NCBI GenBank assembly: GCA_003167555.1
Contig: PMSN01000025.1
Span: 124,001-188,000 of the forward strand
DNA: 64,000 nt
DNA from: Spartobacteria bacterium
Lineage (GTDB): Bacteria; Verrucomicrobiota; Verrucomicrobiia; Chthoniobacterales; UBA10450
Direction of reading: 5' to 3'
Position numbers and translations under genes: made by a program. Below, one piece after another: positions 39,879-48,141 of the stretch (the first letter of the stretch is position 1; every line of letters begins with the position of its first letter). The notes beneath the pieces are model-generated. The model ran no database searches. It worked only from the letters and a program-made list of their open reading frames with translations, and was not told where the DNA came from.

Positions 39879-42800
39879 TCACGCGGGCACGACTTCGGCA
39901 TTCGTCGAAACCGGCTGGTGCTCGAGTTTGCGTGAACGCCAAACGAAAAAGATGGCGGGATAGACGATGAGTTCCATCAAGGTCGAGGTAACTACGCCGC
40001 CGACCATCGGCGTGGCGATTCGCTTCATGACATCGGCGCCGGCGCCGTGACTCCAAAGAATCGGCAACAAGCCGCCGATGATGACGGCGGCCGTCATCGC
40101 CTTCGGCCGAACGCGTTTCACCGCCCCGTGATAAATTGCATCGCGCAAATCACCGGCGCTCCGGAGCCGGCCGTTTTCTTTCCACTCGTTGTAGGCCAGA
40201 TCGAGATACAACAACATGACGACGCCCGTTTCCGCATCGAGGCCGGCCAGGGCAATGATCCCAATCCAAACGGCGACACTGAGGTTGTATCCAGCGAGAT
40301 AGAGAAGCCAGAATGCGCCGACCAGGGAAAACGGAACGGCGAGAAGAACGATTGCGGTTTTCACGAGCGAGCGGGTGTTGAGGTAAATGATCAGGATGAT
40401 GAGGAGCAGCGTGATCGGGATGACGACGGCGAGCCGTTGCTTGGCGCGCTGCATGTATTCGTATTGGCCGCTCCAAAAAACGTTGTAACCGCTCGGCAGC
40501 ACGACTTGCTTCCGCGCGACAGCCTCGTTCAACGCGCGCTGGGCCATCTGCACATAGGTGCCGACATCGATTCCTTTTACATCGACATAAATCCACGCGT
40601 TCGGAACCGCGCCTTCGCTCTTCACGCCCATGGGCGCGCGCACCACATTCAACGTCGCGATCTGGCCGAGCGGGATCTGGGCGCCGGTCGGCGTCGGCAC
40701 CACGATTTGTTTTAGCGCCTCGAGATTCTCGCGAAAATCGCGATCGTAACGGAGGTTAATGCTGTAGCGCTCCAAGCCTTCCACGGTGGTGGTGAGCGGC
40801 ATTCCGCCCAGCGCCACTTCGAGCACTTCCTGCACGTCCGCCAGGGCAAGGCCATAGCGCGCGATCTCGTCGCGATTGATGTTGAACTCAATGTAATTGC
40901 CGCCCATCACGCGCTCGGCGAAGACACTCGAGGTGCCGGGGACTTGTCGAATGACCGTCTCGATTTCTCCGGCGATGCGTTCGAGTTGCGCGAGATCGGC
41001 GCCGGCGACTTTGATGCCGACGGGCGTTTTGATTCCCGTGGCCAACATGTCGATCCTGGTTTTGATCGGCATCGTCCAGGCGTTGTTCAGCCCGGGAAAT
41101 TGAATCGCGGCATTCATCGCGTCAGTCAGTTCGTCGACCGTGCGCTTGCGATGCGCGACGATCTGGCCGCTCTGATTCTTTATGTCGACGACGGGCCAGT
41201 CCTTCTCGTTTTTCAACATGATGGTCGTCTCAATCATGTCCATCGGCGCGGGATCGGTGGCAGTTTCGGCGCGGCCCACCTTGCCGAAGACATGATGCAC
41301 TTCGGGAAAGCTCTTGATGATTCTGTCGGTCTGCTGGAGAAGCTCGCGCGCTTTCGTCGTCGAGATTCCGGGGAACGTCGTCGGCATGTAGAGCAAGTCG
41401 CCTTCGTAAAGCGGCGGCATGAACTCAGAGCCCAGGTTTTGGAACGGGAAAAGTTTTCCGATTGCGAGTGAGGCGCTGCGGAGCGGTCCTTCAGGCAGAG
41501 AATTTGTGACGAAGCGGTTCCACGGCAGAAAGACCCACGCGACGATCAACGCCGCGACAAGGATCACCATCCGCCGTCGCCGAATGACGAAATCGATGAC
41601 CGGGTGATAAGCCCAGATGAGAAATCGATTGATCGGATTGCGCTCTTCCTTCGGCAATCGGCCGCGGATGAAATAACCCATCAGAATCGGCGCGAGCGTC
41701 ACCGAGAGCAACGCCGCCGCGGCCATCGAATACGTTTTCGTGAACGCGAGCGGTTTGAAAAGCCGGCCTTCCTGGGCCTGGAGCGCGAAAACCGGAAGGA
41801 ACGAAACCGTGATGACGAGGAGCGAATAAAACAATGTTGGTCCCACCTCGATCGAAGCGTCGCGAATGATCTGCCAGTGCGGTTTCTTGCCGCCATCGCG
41901 CTCGATGTGCTTGTGCGCGTTCTCGATCATGATGATCGCCGCGTCCACCATGGCGCCGATAGCGATCGCGATGCCGCCAAGCGACATGATGTTTGAGCTG
42001 ATGCCCTGCCGATACATGACGGCGAACGAGATCAACACCGCCACCGGCAGAATGATGATCGCGACCAGCGCGCTCCGAAAATGCAGGAGGAAAACGATGC
42101 AGACCAGCGCGACGACGATGCTTTCCTCGATGAGCTTCTCTTCCAACGTGGCCACGGCGCGATCGATCAACGCCGTCCGATCGTACGCGACCGTGTAACT
42201 GACATCCGGCGGCAATCCCTTCATGGCCTGATCGAGCCGTTTCTTTACGTCGCCGATGACCTGGCGCGCGTTGGCGCCGTAGCGCACGACGACGATGCCG
42301 CCGACCGTTTCGCCATCGCCATTCAACTCCGCAATGCCGCGCCGCATTTCGGGCCCGAGCTGCACGTGCGCGACCTGGTCGAGCAAAACGGGAACACCGT
42401 TCGCGCCGACGCCGACCGCCACCTTGCGCAAATCGTCGATGGATTGGACGTATCCGCGGACGCGCAGAATAAATTCCTTTTCCCCCATCTCGATGGAGCG
42501 GCCGCCGACTTCGCCGTTGCTCTTCTTTACCGCCATGCTCACGTCGGCGATCGAAAGGTTGTAGGCGCGGAGCTTCGTGGGATCGACCGTCACCTGGTAC
42601 TGCTTTACAAATCCGCCGATCGACGCGACCTCGGCGACGCCTTCCACGGACGTGAGCTGATATTTCAAATACCAGTCTTGCATCGACCGCAGCTCGGCCA
42701 GACTGCGCTCCTTCGAATTAAGCGAGTAGATGAACGCCCAACCGACACCGGTCGCGTCGGGTCCGAGGGACGGCGTGACATTTCTGGGCAAACTGTTGCC

Positions 42801-43151
42801 GAGCGAACTGAGATATTCGAGCACGCGGCTTCGGGCCCAGTAGGGATCAGTGCCGTCTTCGAAAATCACGTAGACGAACGAGAAACCGTAGAAGGAATAG
42901 CCGCGGACTACTTTCGCGTGCGGCACCGAGAGCATCTTCGTCGTGATCGGATACGTCACCTGGTCCTGCACGATCTGGGGCGCTTGTCCCGGCCACTCGG
43001 TATAGATGATGACTTGCGTGTCGGAGAGGTCGGGAATCGCGTCGAGCGGGATATTGCGAAGAGCAAAAATGCCGGCCAGCGTCAGCGCAAGCGCCGCCAG
43101 CAAAACAACGAATTTGTTTCGCAGCGAAAAGTCGATGATCGCCTTCAGCAT
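39879..43151 (-). CDS. cusA: Copper/silver efflux RND pump, inner-membrane subunit
   Basis: 1090 residues, full length for a heavy-metal RND pump. It has twelve membrane helices and the usual duplicated porter domains. It starts LKAIIDFSLRNKFVVLLAAL and carries GGIAIAIGAMVDAAIIMIEN in helix 4 (with the proton-relay Asp) and GLDAETGVVMLLYLDLAYNE, the CusA version of the TM10-11 signature. CusA exports Cu(I)/Ag(I) from periplasm or cytoplasm via CusB and CusC. The cusB and cusC genes lie upstream on the same strand, but a toxin-antitoxin pair in the opposite direction separates them from this gene. Confidence 0.95.
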   Translation of the reverse strand: MLKAIIDFSLRNKFVVLLAALALTLAGIFALRNIPLDAIPDLSDTQVIIYTEWPGQAPQIVQDQVTYPITTKMLSVPHAKVVRGYSFYGFSFVYVIFEDGTDPYWARSRVLEYLSSLGNSLPRNVTPSLGPDATGVGWAFIYSLNSKERSLAELRSMQDWYLKYQLTSVEGVAEVASIGGFVKQYQVTVDPTKLRAYNLSIADVSMAVKKSNGEVGGRSIEMGEKEFILRVRGYVQSIDDLRKVAVGVGANGVPVLLDQVAHVQLGPEMRRGIAELNGDGETVGGIVVVRYGANARQVIGDVKKRLDQAMKGLPPDVSYTVAYDRTALIDRAVATLEEKLIEESIVVALVCIVFLLHFRSALVAIIILPVAVLISFAVMYRQGISSNIMSLGGIAIAIGAMVDAAIIMIENAHKHIERDGGKKPHWQIIRDASIEVGPTLFYSLLVITVSFLPVFALQAQEGRLFKPLAFTKTYSMAAAALLSVTLAPILMGYFIRGRLPKEERNPINRFLIWAYHPVIDFVIRRRRMVILVAALIVAWVFLPWNRFVTNSLPEGPLRSASLAIGKLFPFQNLGSEFMPPLYEGDLLYMPTTFPGISTTKARELLQQTDRIIKSFPEVHHVFGKVGRAETATDPAPMDMIETTIMLKNEKDWPVVDIKNQSGQIVAHRKRTVDELTDAMNAAIQFPGLNNAWTMPIKTRIDMLATGIKTPVGIKVAGADLAQLERIAGEIETVIRQVPGTSSVFAERVMGGNYIEFNINRDEIARYGLALADVQEVLEVALGGMPLTTTVEGLERYSINLRYDRDFRENLEALKQIVVPTPTGAQIPLGQIATLNVVRAPMGVKSEGAVPNAWIYVDVKGIDVGTYVQMAQRALNEAVARKQVVLPSGYNVFWSGQYEYMQRAKQRLAVVIPITLLLIILIIYLNTRSLVKTAIVLLAVPFSLVGAFWLLYLAGYNLSVAVWIGIIALAGLDAETGVVMLLYLDLAYNEWKENGRLRSAGDLRDAIYHGAVKRVRPKAMTAAVIIGGLLPILWSHGAGADVMKRIATPMVGGVVTSTLMELIVYPAIFFVWRSRKLEHQPVSTNAEVVPA

Positions 43152-43173
43152 GACGGTGCGTTAGATTTTGGGC

Positions 43174-43551
43174 ATGGCCACGGTGGAAGAACTGAAAACC
43201 GCCATCGATGAACTGACGCCGGAGGATCGCGGGGCGTTGTGTCCGTATTGGCGTCCGGATTGGGAGAAACACTTCGGTGTGACCGCGGAAGGCTCCGCGC
43301 GCATCAAGGAAACGCCGGCCACGGAGCTCGGCGCGCGCGTGAAAGAACTTAAGGCGAAGATCGATGCGCTCTCGCACATGGAAAAGGCAGAGCTGAATGC
43401 GCTGGTGCAGGATTGGCCCGACGATGAATGGGACAAGCAGATGCGCGCGGATTGCGAGCCCGGCGGGAAGTTGCACAAGCTGATGTTGGAGGCCCAAGAG
43501 GACGCGAAGGCTGGGAGGTTGAGCGATTGGCCGGAGCCGCCGGCCGAATGA
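43174..43551 (+). CDS. Putative antitoxin partner of the ParE-like toxin
   Basis: 125 residues. Hydrophilic, with an N-terminal ATVEELKTAIDELTPEDRGA and a helical middle. The C-terminus is acidic (AGRLSDWPEPPAE). It precedes and overlaps (ATGA) a RelE/ParE-type toxin gene, the standard antitoxin-toxin arrangement. It is longer than most antitoxins, and the N-terminal 60 residues do not match one that I know. I start at 43174. An in-frame ATG at 43168 is possible. Confidence 0.7.
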   Translation: MATVEELKTAIDELTPEDRGALCPYWRPDWEKHFGVTAEGSARIKETPATELGARVKELKAKIDALSHMEKAELNALVQDWPDDEWDKQMRADCEPGGKLHKLMLEAQEDAKAGRLSDWPEPPAE

Positions 43552-43802
43552 TTTCGAAGCTTTCCGTTTCGTTCCGAAGACGACTCGTTAGGCTGCCTCC
43601 GGAAGTTCAGCGACTGGCGTTCAAAAACTACAAACTTTGGCTTCGAAACGAGCGGCACGCCTCGCTGCATTTCAAAAAGTTCAAAGTCTCTCAATGGTCT
43701 GTCCGCGTTGGCGACCATTACCGCGCGGTCGGCTATTACACCGACCGGCAAACCTTCGTCTGGACGTGGATCGGCACTCATGAGGAATACAACAAACTTT
43801 AG
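43548..43802 (+). CDS. RelE/ParE-superfamily toxin
   Basis: 84 residues, basic, with the RelE/ParE fold pattern: KLSVSFRRRLVRLPPEV, WSVRVGDHYRAVGYY and the ending FVWTWIGTHEEYNKL (the HxEYxxL tail is common in this family). Such toxins act on translation or gyrase. Which one applies here cannot be read. The stop codon overlaps the cusB stop from the opposite strand by 4 bases. Confidence 0.8.
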   Translation: MISKLSVSFRRRLVRLPPEVQRLAFKNYKLWLRNERHASLHFKKFKVSQWSVRVGDHYRAVGYYTDRQTFVWTWIGTHEEYNKL

Positions 43803-45232
43803 TGCTGATGCGCAGGCGTTGGCGTCGCTGTTGGCGCTGGCGTTGGCGAGGCGAGCTTTTCATCGGCCGTGGGAATGAGCGTCATGCCGCAGATCGGGCA
43901 TTTGCCAGGATGATTATATTTAATGTCTGCATGCTCGGGCATCGGGCAGACGTAAGTGCTCGGCACGACTGCCGGTTGGACCGGCGCGACGGTCGCTTGC
44001 GAGTCCGGGCGCGCGGAATGATCTTCCGCGGCCGTTGCTGCCGGAGTCGCATTCGGATTCAGCATTTTTTGAATCGCTTCCCGAAGCTGGCTCTCGGAAT
44101 CGAGCAGGAACTGACCCGATGTCACAACGCGCTCGCCTTCCGTCAAGCCGCTGATCACTTCATACGCGTTGTTATCGGCGCGCGCGCCGAGCAGCACGTC
44201 GCGCGGTTCGAAGTGGCCGTCATCGATCGCGACAAACGCCGTGTTTTTCTCGCCGCTTCGCAACACCGCCGAATCAGGAACGAGCAGCGCATCGGGTTTT
44301 AGTTCAGCCTGTAACTCCACTGTGGCGAACATGCCGGGCTTCAAGAACAACCCCGGGTTGTGAAATTCCATCCGCACCCGCGCCGTGCGTGTCTTCTCAT
44401 CGACGGTCGGATAAATGTATGTGACGCGTCCCCGAAATTTCCGGTCGGGTAAATACGAGAGACTCACGTCCGCTTCCTGTCCGAGCTTGAGAAGGGCGAG
44501 GTCTTGCTCGTAGATCTGCGACTGGACCCACACGATCGAAAGATCGGCCAGCCGGTATAATTTCATTCCGGCTTCGACCATCTGTCCGCGCACGGCCATT
44601 TTCTCGACCACGATTCCGTCGATCGGCGCATCGACCCGCAACGCGCGCAGCGGCTGCCGGCTTTTTTCCAGTTCCGCGATTTGATCTTCGGAAATGTCGA
44701 AGAGCCTCAGCTTTTGCCGCGCGCTGGCTTTGAGACCGGACGCGCCGCCTTGATTCAACCCGAGCACGTACTCGTTTTGCGCGCTGTAGAGATCGGGCGA
44801 GTAAATGTCGAAGAGCGGCTCGCCTTTGTGCACCTGTTTGCCGGTGGAATCGACGAAGAGGTTTTCGATCCAGCCCCGGAATTTTGTCGTCACATCCGCG
44901 AGCGCGGTTTCGTTGTAGTCGATCGAGCCGACTGTGCGAATGATTCGACGCAGCGGACCTTTTGTGACGATCGCTGTGCGAACCCCCATCTTCTGCACGG
45001 TCGCGGCATCGACCGTGATGGTTTTCGATTCGTCCTCGCCTTCGTAAACGGGAACCATGTCCATCCCCATGCTGTCTTTGCGCGGGGTTTGACTGATCTC
45101 GCCGAGCAGCATGGTGGACTTGTAGTATTTAACTTTGCGATCAGCACCGTCGGTCGGGCCGGGCTTCTTCGAGCACGAAGGCGTTAACGTCAGCGCGACT
45201 AAACAAACAAGATAAATGACGATCGTTTTCAT
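43799..45232 (-). CDS. cusB: Copper/silver efflux periplasmic adaptor with heavy-metal-binding domains
   Basis: 477 residues with a lipoprotein-like N-terminus (IYLVCLVALTLTPSCSKK). It has a membrane-fusion-protein body (barrel-sandwich hybrid, coiled hairpin, beta-barrel) and a C-terminal metal-binding domain YVCPMPEHADIKYNHPGKCP then ICGM. A degenerate second metal domain lies near residues 35-65 (YYKSTMLLGE, DSMGMDMVPVY). It passes Cu(I)/Ag(I) to the CusA pump. The start at 45232 overlaps the cusC stop (ATGA). Ends convergent with the toxin gene. Confidence 0.92.
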   Translation of the reverse strand: MKTIVIYLVCLVALTLTPSCSKKPGPTDGADRKVKYYKSTMLLGEISQTPRKDSMGMDMVPVYEGEDESKTITVDAATVQKMGVRTAIVTKGPLRRIIRTVGSIDYNETALADVTTKFRGWIENLFVDSTGKQVHKGEPLFDIYSPDLYSAQNEYVLGLNQGGASGLKASARQKLRLFDISEDQIAELEKSRQPLRALRVDAPIDGIVVEKMAVRGQMVEAGMKLYRLADLSIVWVQSQIYEQDLALLKLGQEADVSLSYLPDRKFRGRVTYIYPTVDEKTRTARVRMEFHNPGLFLKPGMFATVELQAELKPDALLVPDSAVLRSGEKNTAFVAIDDGHFEPRDVLLGARADNNAYEVISGLTEGERVVTSGQFLLDSESQLREAIQKMLNPNATPAATAAEDHSARPDSQATVAPVQPAVVPSTYVCPMPEHADIKYNHPGKCPICGMTLIPTADEKLASPTPAPTATPTPAHQH

Positions 45233-46497
45233 TTTGCGTCTCCGTTCTGACCATCCGGCGTGGTTCTTCCGATGATCGCGTCCAGTTCCGCGATGGCAGC
45301 CGCATAATCTGCAAGATGATTGAGCGCCGCGGACTCGGCGTCCTGCAGAGTGCGGCGTGTTGTGATCAACTGCAAAAATCCGCCCGTGTTCGCTTCGTAC
45401 GCGGCGCGGCTTGCCTCGACCGTCTGCCGCGCGACCGGCAGAATCTTGTCGCGATAAAGTTCGTATTGCACAGCTGAAGTCCGGATTTTTTTGAGCTGAT
45501 CGCGCGCCAGTCCGAGCGCTTCGAAACGCGTCGCGTCGAATTCGTGCTGCGCATTTTCCACACTCTTGCGCGACTCCAAAACTCCCGCGGAATACTTCTT
45601 CCAGTTCAACCACGGGATGGGAAACGAAATGCCGACATCGACTTCACTGATCGCTTGAGAAGCGTCGTTGTAGCGTTGCGATTTGACATTCAGTGCCGGA
45701 TCGGGAAACCACTGACGGTTTGCAAGCTCGAGGCGGAATCTCTCCGCGTTGATCCGGCTCTGTGCTCGCTGGAGCTCTGGCCGACGCGCGATGGCGATTG
45801 CTTGCAGTGTTTGCAGTGAAAGCGCGCGCGGCGTAAAGACAAGCGGGACGGGCTGGCCGAGGGGCGCTTGCGCCGGGCGGTTCAGCAAGACATTCAGCGC
45901 CGATTGGGCTTCGGAAATTTGGCGTTCGATGTCGGCGCGCGTTTCCAACAGCTTCGCCGCGTCGGTCTGGGCGATGAGCACATCAGCTTGCGTGGCTGCT
46001 CCGGTTTCGTAGCGGCTGCGGCTGATTTGCACAAACTGGCTAAGGAGATCGTCGTTGCGGCGGTTAACTTCCAGCTGCGCGTAGCCGTTCGCGAGGCGCG
46101 CATAAGCAACTCGCGCACGAGAGACCACGTCGAGCTCCATACGGCGCAGATCTTCAAACGCCGCGCCGGCCTCAGCCGTCGCAGCACGAGCGCGGCTGCG
46201 ATTTTTGCCGGAAATGGGCACCTCCTGCTCCAACGTCGCGGTTTGATCCATGAAGGAGTTCGGGGGAATGCTGACGGAACGCGTTGTCATCGAATCGACG
46301 CCCGCACGCAAATCCTCCCAAGCGCCAGCCTGTGGTACGCGCGCTTTCATCGCTTCCCATTTTGCACGCGCCGCTTTGATCGACGCGTTGTCGCGCAAAA
46401 CGGCGCTCACAACGCCGCCCTGCGAGAGGGTGTCGCCCGCGAGGAGAATCGGAGCGCTGAGCGCGCTCATGAGCAGGAGGATGAGAATTCGCTTCAT
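45229..46497 (-). CDS. cusC: Outer-membrane efflux channel (CusC/TolC type)
   Basis: 422 residues with signal peptide MKRILILLLMSALSAPILLA. The two repeated outer-membrane efflux protein domains are visible (for example ATAEAGAAFEDLRRMELDVV and ARDQLKKIRTSAVQYELYRD). TolC-like proteins form the trimeric exit duct for RND pumps. Translationally coupled on both sides (ATGA with the 46494 gene upstream and cusB downstream), so it belongs to this metal-efflux operon. Confidence 0.9.
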   Translation of the reverse strand: MKRILILLLMSALSAPILLAGDTLSQGGVVSAVLRDNASIKAARAKWEAMKARVPQAGAWEDLRAGVDSMTTRSVSIPPNSFMDQTATLEQEVPISGKNRSRARAATAEAGAAFEDLRRMELDVVSRARVAYARLANGYAQLEVNRRNDDLLSQFVQISRSRYETGAATQADVLIAQTDAAKLLETRADIERQISEAQSALNVLLNRPAQAPLGQPVPLVFTPRALSLQTLQAIAIARRPELQRAQSRINAERFRLELANRQWFPDPALNVKSQRYNDASQAISEVDVGISFPIPWLNWKKYSAGVLESRKSVENAQHEFDATRFEALGLARDQLKKIRTSAVQYELYRDKILPVARQTVEASRAAYEANTGGFLQLITTRRTLQDAESAALNHLADYAAAIAELDAIIGRTTPDGQNGDAK

Positions 46498-46733
46498 GGG
46501 TCGAAAGGAGAAAAAGATCCCTGCGGATGTGTGTCTTCGGAGATTTTCCCCGCAGCGCGGCGACGCAGGTACTTGGCTGGGTCTTTCCCGAATGTTTCGA
46601 AACAGAGCGGACAACAGAGCGCGATCATTTGGCTTTGGATGTTGAGATGGCTGAAGCCTTCTCCGTGTCCGACCGATTTGCCGCAGACGGCGCACTGCTC
46701 GTCCCACTTGATCGCTGCATTTTCCGGCTTCAT
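46494..46733 (-). CDS. Small Cys-rich metal-binding protein of the cus operon (YHS-like)
   Basis: 79 residues, cytoplasmic or periplasmic (no signal peptide). Cys motifs CAVC near 15-18 and CCPLCFETFGKDP near 41-53 form a treble-clef or YHS-type metal site. Overlaps its neighbours on both sides by ATGA, so it must be co-translated with cusC and the 46730 gene. Likely a metal chaperone or sensor for the efflux pump, but this is inferred from position and the cysteines. I do not recognise a named family. Confidence 0.72.
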   Translation of the reverse strand: MKPENAAIKWDEQCAVCGKSVGHGEGFSHLNIQSQMIALCCPLCFETFGKDPAKYLRRRAAGKISEDTHPQGSFSPFDP

Positions 46734-47116
46734 TTCATAATGACCGCGTTTTCGATCATATAGATGCCATCCCGCGACACGATCTTGCCTTCGACCGTGA
46801 TCTTCTTCGCGGCGTACTGCGCGAGTTCGCTATTAAGCGGCTTGTGCTCGCCGATGAGCAGATAGGTCTTGCCGTCGTCTGCCTTCAAGCCAACTGGCAA
46901 GCCGCTCGTGATGCATTTCTTCGCGCAGTCGGCGTGTTTCTCGCCGGTCGCGTTGTGATCGACATAGCAGGCCATATCGATGACTTCGCCGGTGATCTTC
47001 TTCGTCTCGCCGGCCGCGAGATTCTCTTTATCATCGTGCCCTTCATGAGCGACGAGAGGAGATGCGGCGAATACCGCCGCGGCTGCGATTGTTAACAGTA
47101 GTTTCATTTTATTCAT
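46730..47116 (-). CDS. Exported Cys-containing protein of the cus operon
   Basis: 128 residues with signal peptide MNKMKLLLTIAAAAVFAASPLVAHEGHDD. The segment VIDMACYVDHNATGEKHADC then AKKCITSGLPVGL recurs in many exported proteins near metal-resistance genes. The following part is an OB-like fold (KTYLLIGEHKPLN, KKITVEGKIVSRDG). A periplasmic metal-binding or redox role is plausible but unproven. Follows the 47158 gene after a 41-base gap. Confidence 0.75.
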   Translation of the reverse strand: MNKMKLLLTIAAAAVFAASPLVAHEGHDDKENLAAGETKKITGEVIDMACYVDHNATGEKHADCAKKCITSGLPVGLKADDGKTYLLIGEHKPLNSELAQYAAKKITVEGKIVSRDGIYMIENAVIMK

Positions 47117-47157
47117 GTGTGGTCTTGGTTGTTACCCGAGACATTCCCAGTGTGTGG

Positions 47158-47565
47158 TTACTTCTTCACTTCCCCGCAACCGAGCATTTCTTTGCCGCCA
47201 TACGGGTTGGCGACTTTATCGCTTGTCTGCACCCAATCCTTATTCTTCATGGGGCAGTGCATGACGTAGTAGCCGCCTTGACCGGCAGCTAGTTTCGCGG
47301 CTTCAGCGCTGAGTTTTTCGAACGCCGCGCGCGCCTGATCGAGTGTCTCGCTCTTCGCGAGGTCCGATCCCGGCGAGCCAAGATCGGCCGCCGCTTTCTT
47401 CGCAGTCGCGAGATCGTCGGCGACTAGGGCCTGATGCACCTTCTCGTAATTGGCGAGGAATTGTTTGTTTTGATCCGTCAACGGCACCGCCGAGAGCGGA
47501 GCAGCGAGAGCAACGAGCGCGAGCGCGGTTGCTGCGACACAGACTACATATTTTTTCATTTTCAT
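47158..47565 (-). CDS. Exported DUF3347-type copper-binding protein
   Basis: 135 residues with signal peptide MKMKKYVVCVAATALALVALAAPLSA. A helical domain (NKQFLANYEKVHQALVADDL) is followed by the metal motif YYVMHCPMKNKDWVQ and GGKEMLGCGEVKK. DUF3347 proteins often accompany CusB-type adaptors and have the same M-C-P-M element as CusB C-terminal domains, suggesting a Cu(I) site. Start at the signal peptide; 47559 is a near alternative. Confidence 0.8.
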   Translation of the reverse strand: MKMKKYVVCVAATALALVALAAPLSAVPLTDQNKQFLANYEKVHQALVADDLATAKKAAADLGSPGSDLAKSETLDQARAAFEKLSAEAAKLAAGQGGYYVMHCPMKNKDWVQTSDKVANPYGGKEMLGCGEVKK

Positions 47566-47678
47566 TTTTTTATTTTGGTTCTGATTTTTCGAAACGAGGC
47601 GACGATGCACCACGGCATACCGCCATGAGTGCCACGCACGAAGACGAGAAAGCCCTCGAGCGCGGCGAGCGAAGAGGC

Positions 47679-47725
47679 TAACGAGCTGAGACGTCCCGCG
47701 AGCAGCGGGTTTCAGTCGTTAGGCG
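47679..47725 (-). terminator. Imperfect stem-loop at the end of the 47719 gene
   Basis: CTAACGA and TCGTTAG, then CTGA/TCAG and CCCGC/GCGGG form a long interrupted stem that overlaps the stop codon of the minus-strand gene. No T-run is present, so this is at most an attenuator or processing hairpin. Confidence 0.35.
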
Positions 47726-48141
47726 AGGGCAGGCGGAGCGTGCGCCAGAATGCTCCGCTGCAAAACCAACTCCGCAAAGGTGGACGAGCCGGGCGGCCCG
47801 GTATCCGCGAAGTACGAGACGCATTTCAGTTGCCGATCATCGAAGGCGTGAATTTGCGAAACAAAATCGTAGGCGAACAGACTCGCATGCATCTGGGCAT
47901 CCGGCGCCTTGACCGGAACCGCCAAAGTCGCACGCAACGTTTTGCAGCAGGGCGACTCCTGATCGCCGCCACTGGGCTGAACCGGGGAAGGTTCGGGGCC
48001 ATGACAATGCGCCACGGGTTTCCCGGCGCTCGCTTCGATCGCGCTCAAGACACAATGATTCGAAATCGCGAACCACGCCGCCATCGTCAGCATGACGACG
48101 AAAAACTTGGACACCCCCGTGGTTTGGTGACTCACGATCAT
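47719..48141 (-). CDS. Small exported His/Cys-containing protein linked to the cus cluster
   Basis: 140 residues with an N-terminal signal or anchor (VSKFFVVMLTMAAWFAISNHC). Cysteines and histidines follow (AHCHGPEPSP, ESPCCKTLRA). It is coupled to the upstream ThDP enzyme gene by ATGA overlap. Similar short proteins occur before CusA/CzcA-type operons, but I do not know a name for the family. A metal-binding role is inference. Confidence 0.6.
   Translation of the reverse strand: MIVSHQTTGVSKFFVVMLTMAAWFAISNHCVLSAIEASAGKPVAHCHGPEPSPVQPSGGDQESPCCKTLRATLAVPVKAPDAQMHASLFAYDFVSQIHAFDDRQLKCVSYFADTGPPGSSTFAELVLQRSILAHAPPALA

Noticed and set aside
42081-43211. Long open frame of about 376 codons antisense to cusA
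   Set aside because: It is a shadow frame of the GC-rich cusA gene, with no recognisable motif, and its 3' end is antisense to clear RND-pump sequence. The same applies to 40047-40715 and 10094-12016.
43548-43802. Naming the toxin RelE or ParE
   Set aside because: The fold pattern fits the superfamily, but the residues that would separate mRNA interferase from gyrase inhibitor cannot be judged by eye.
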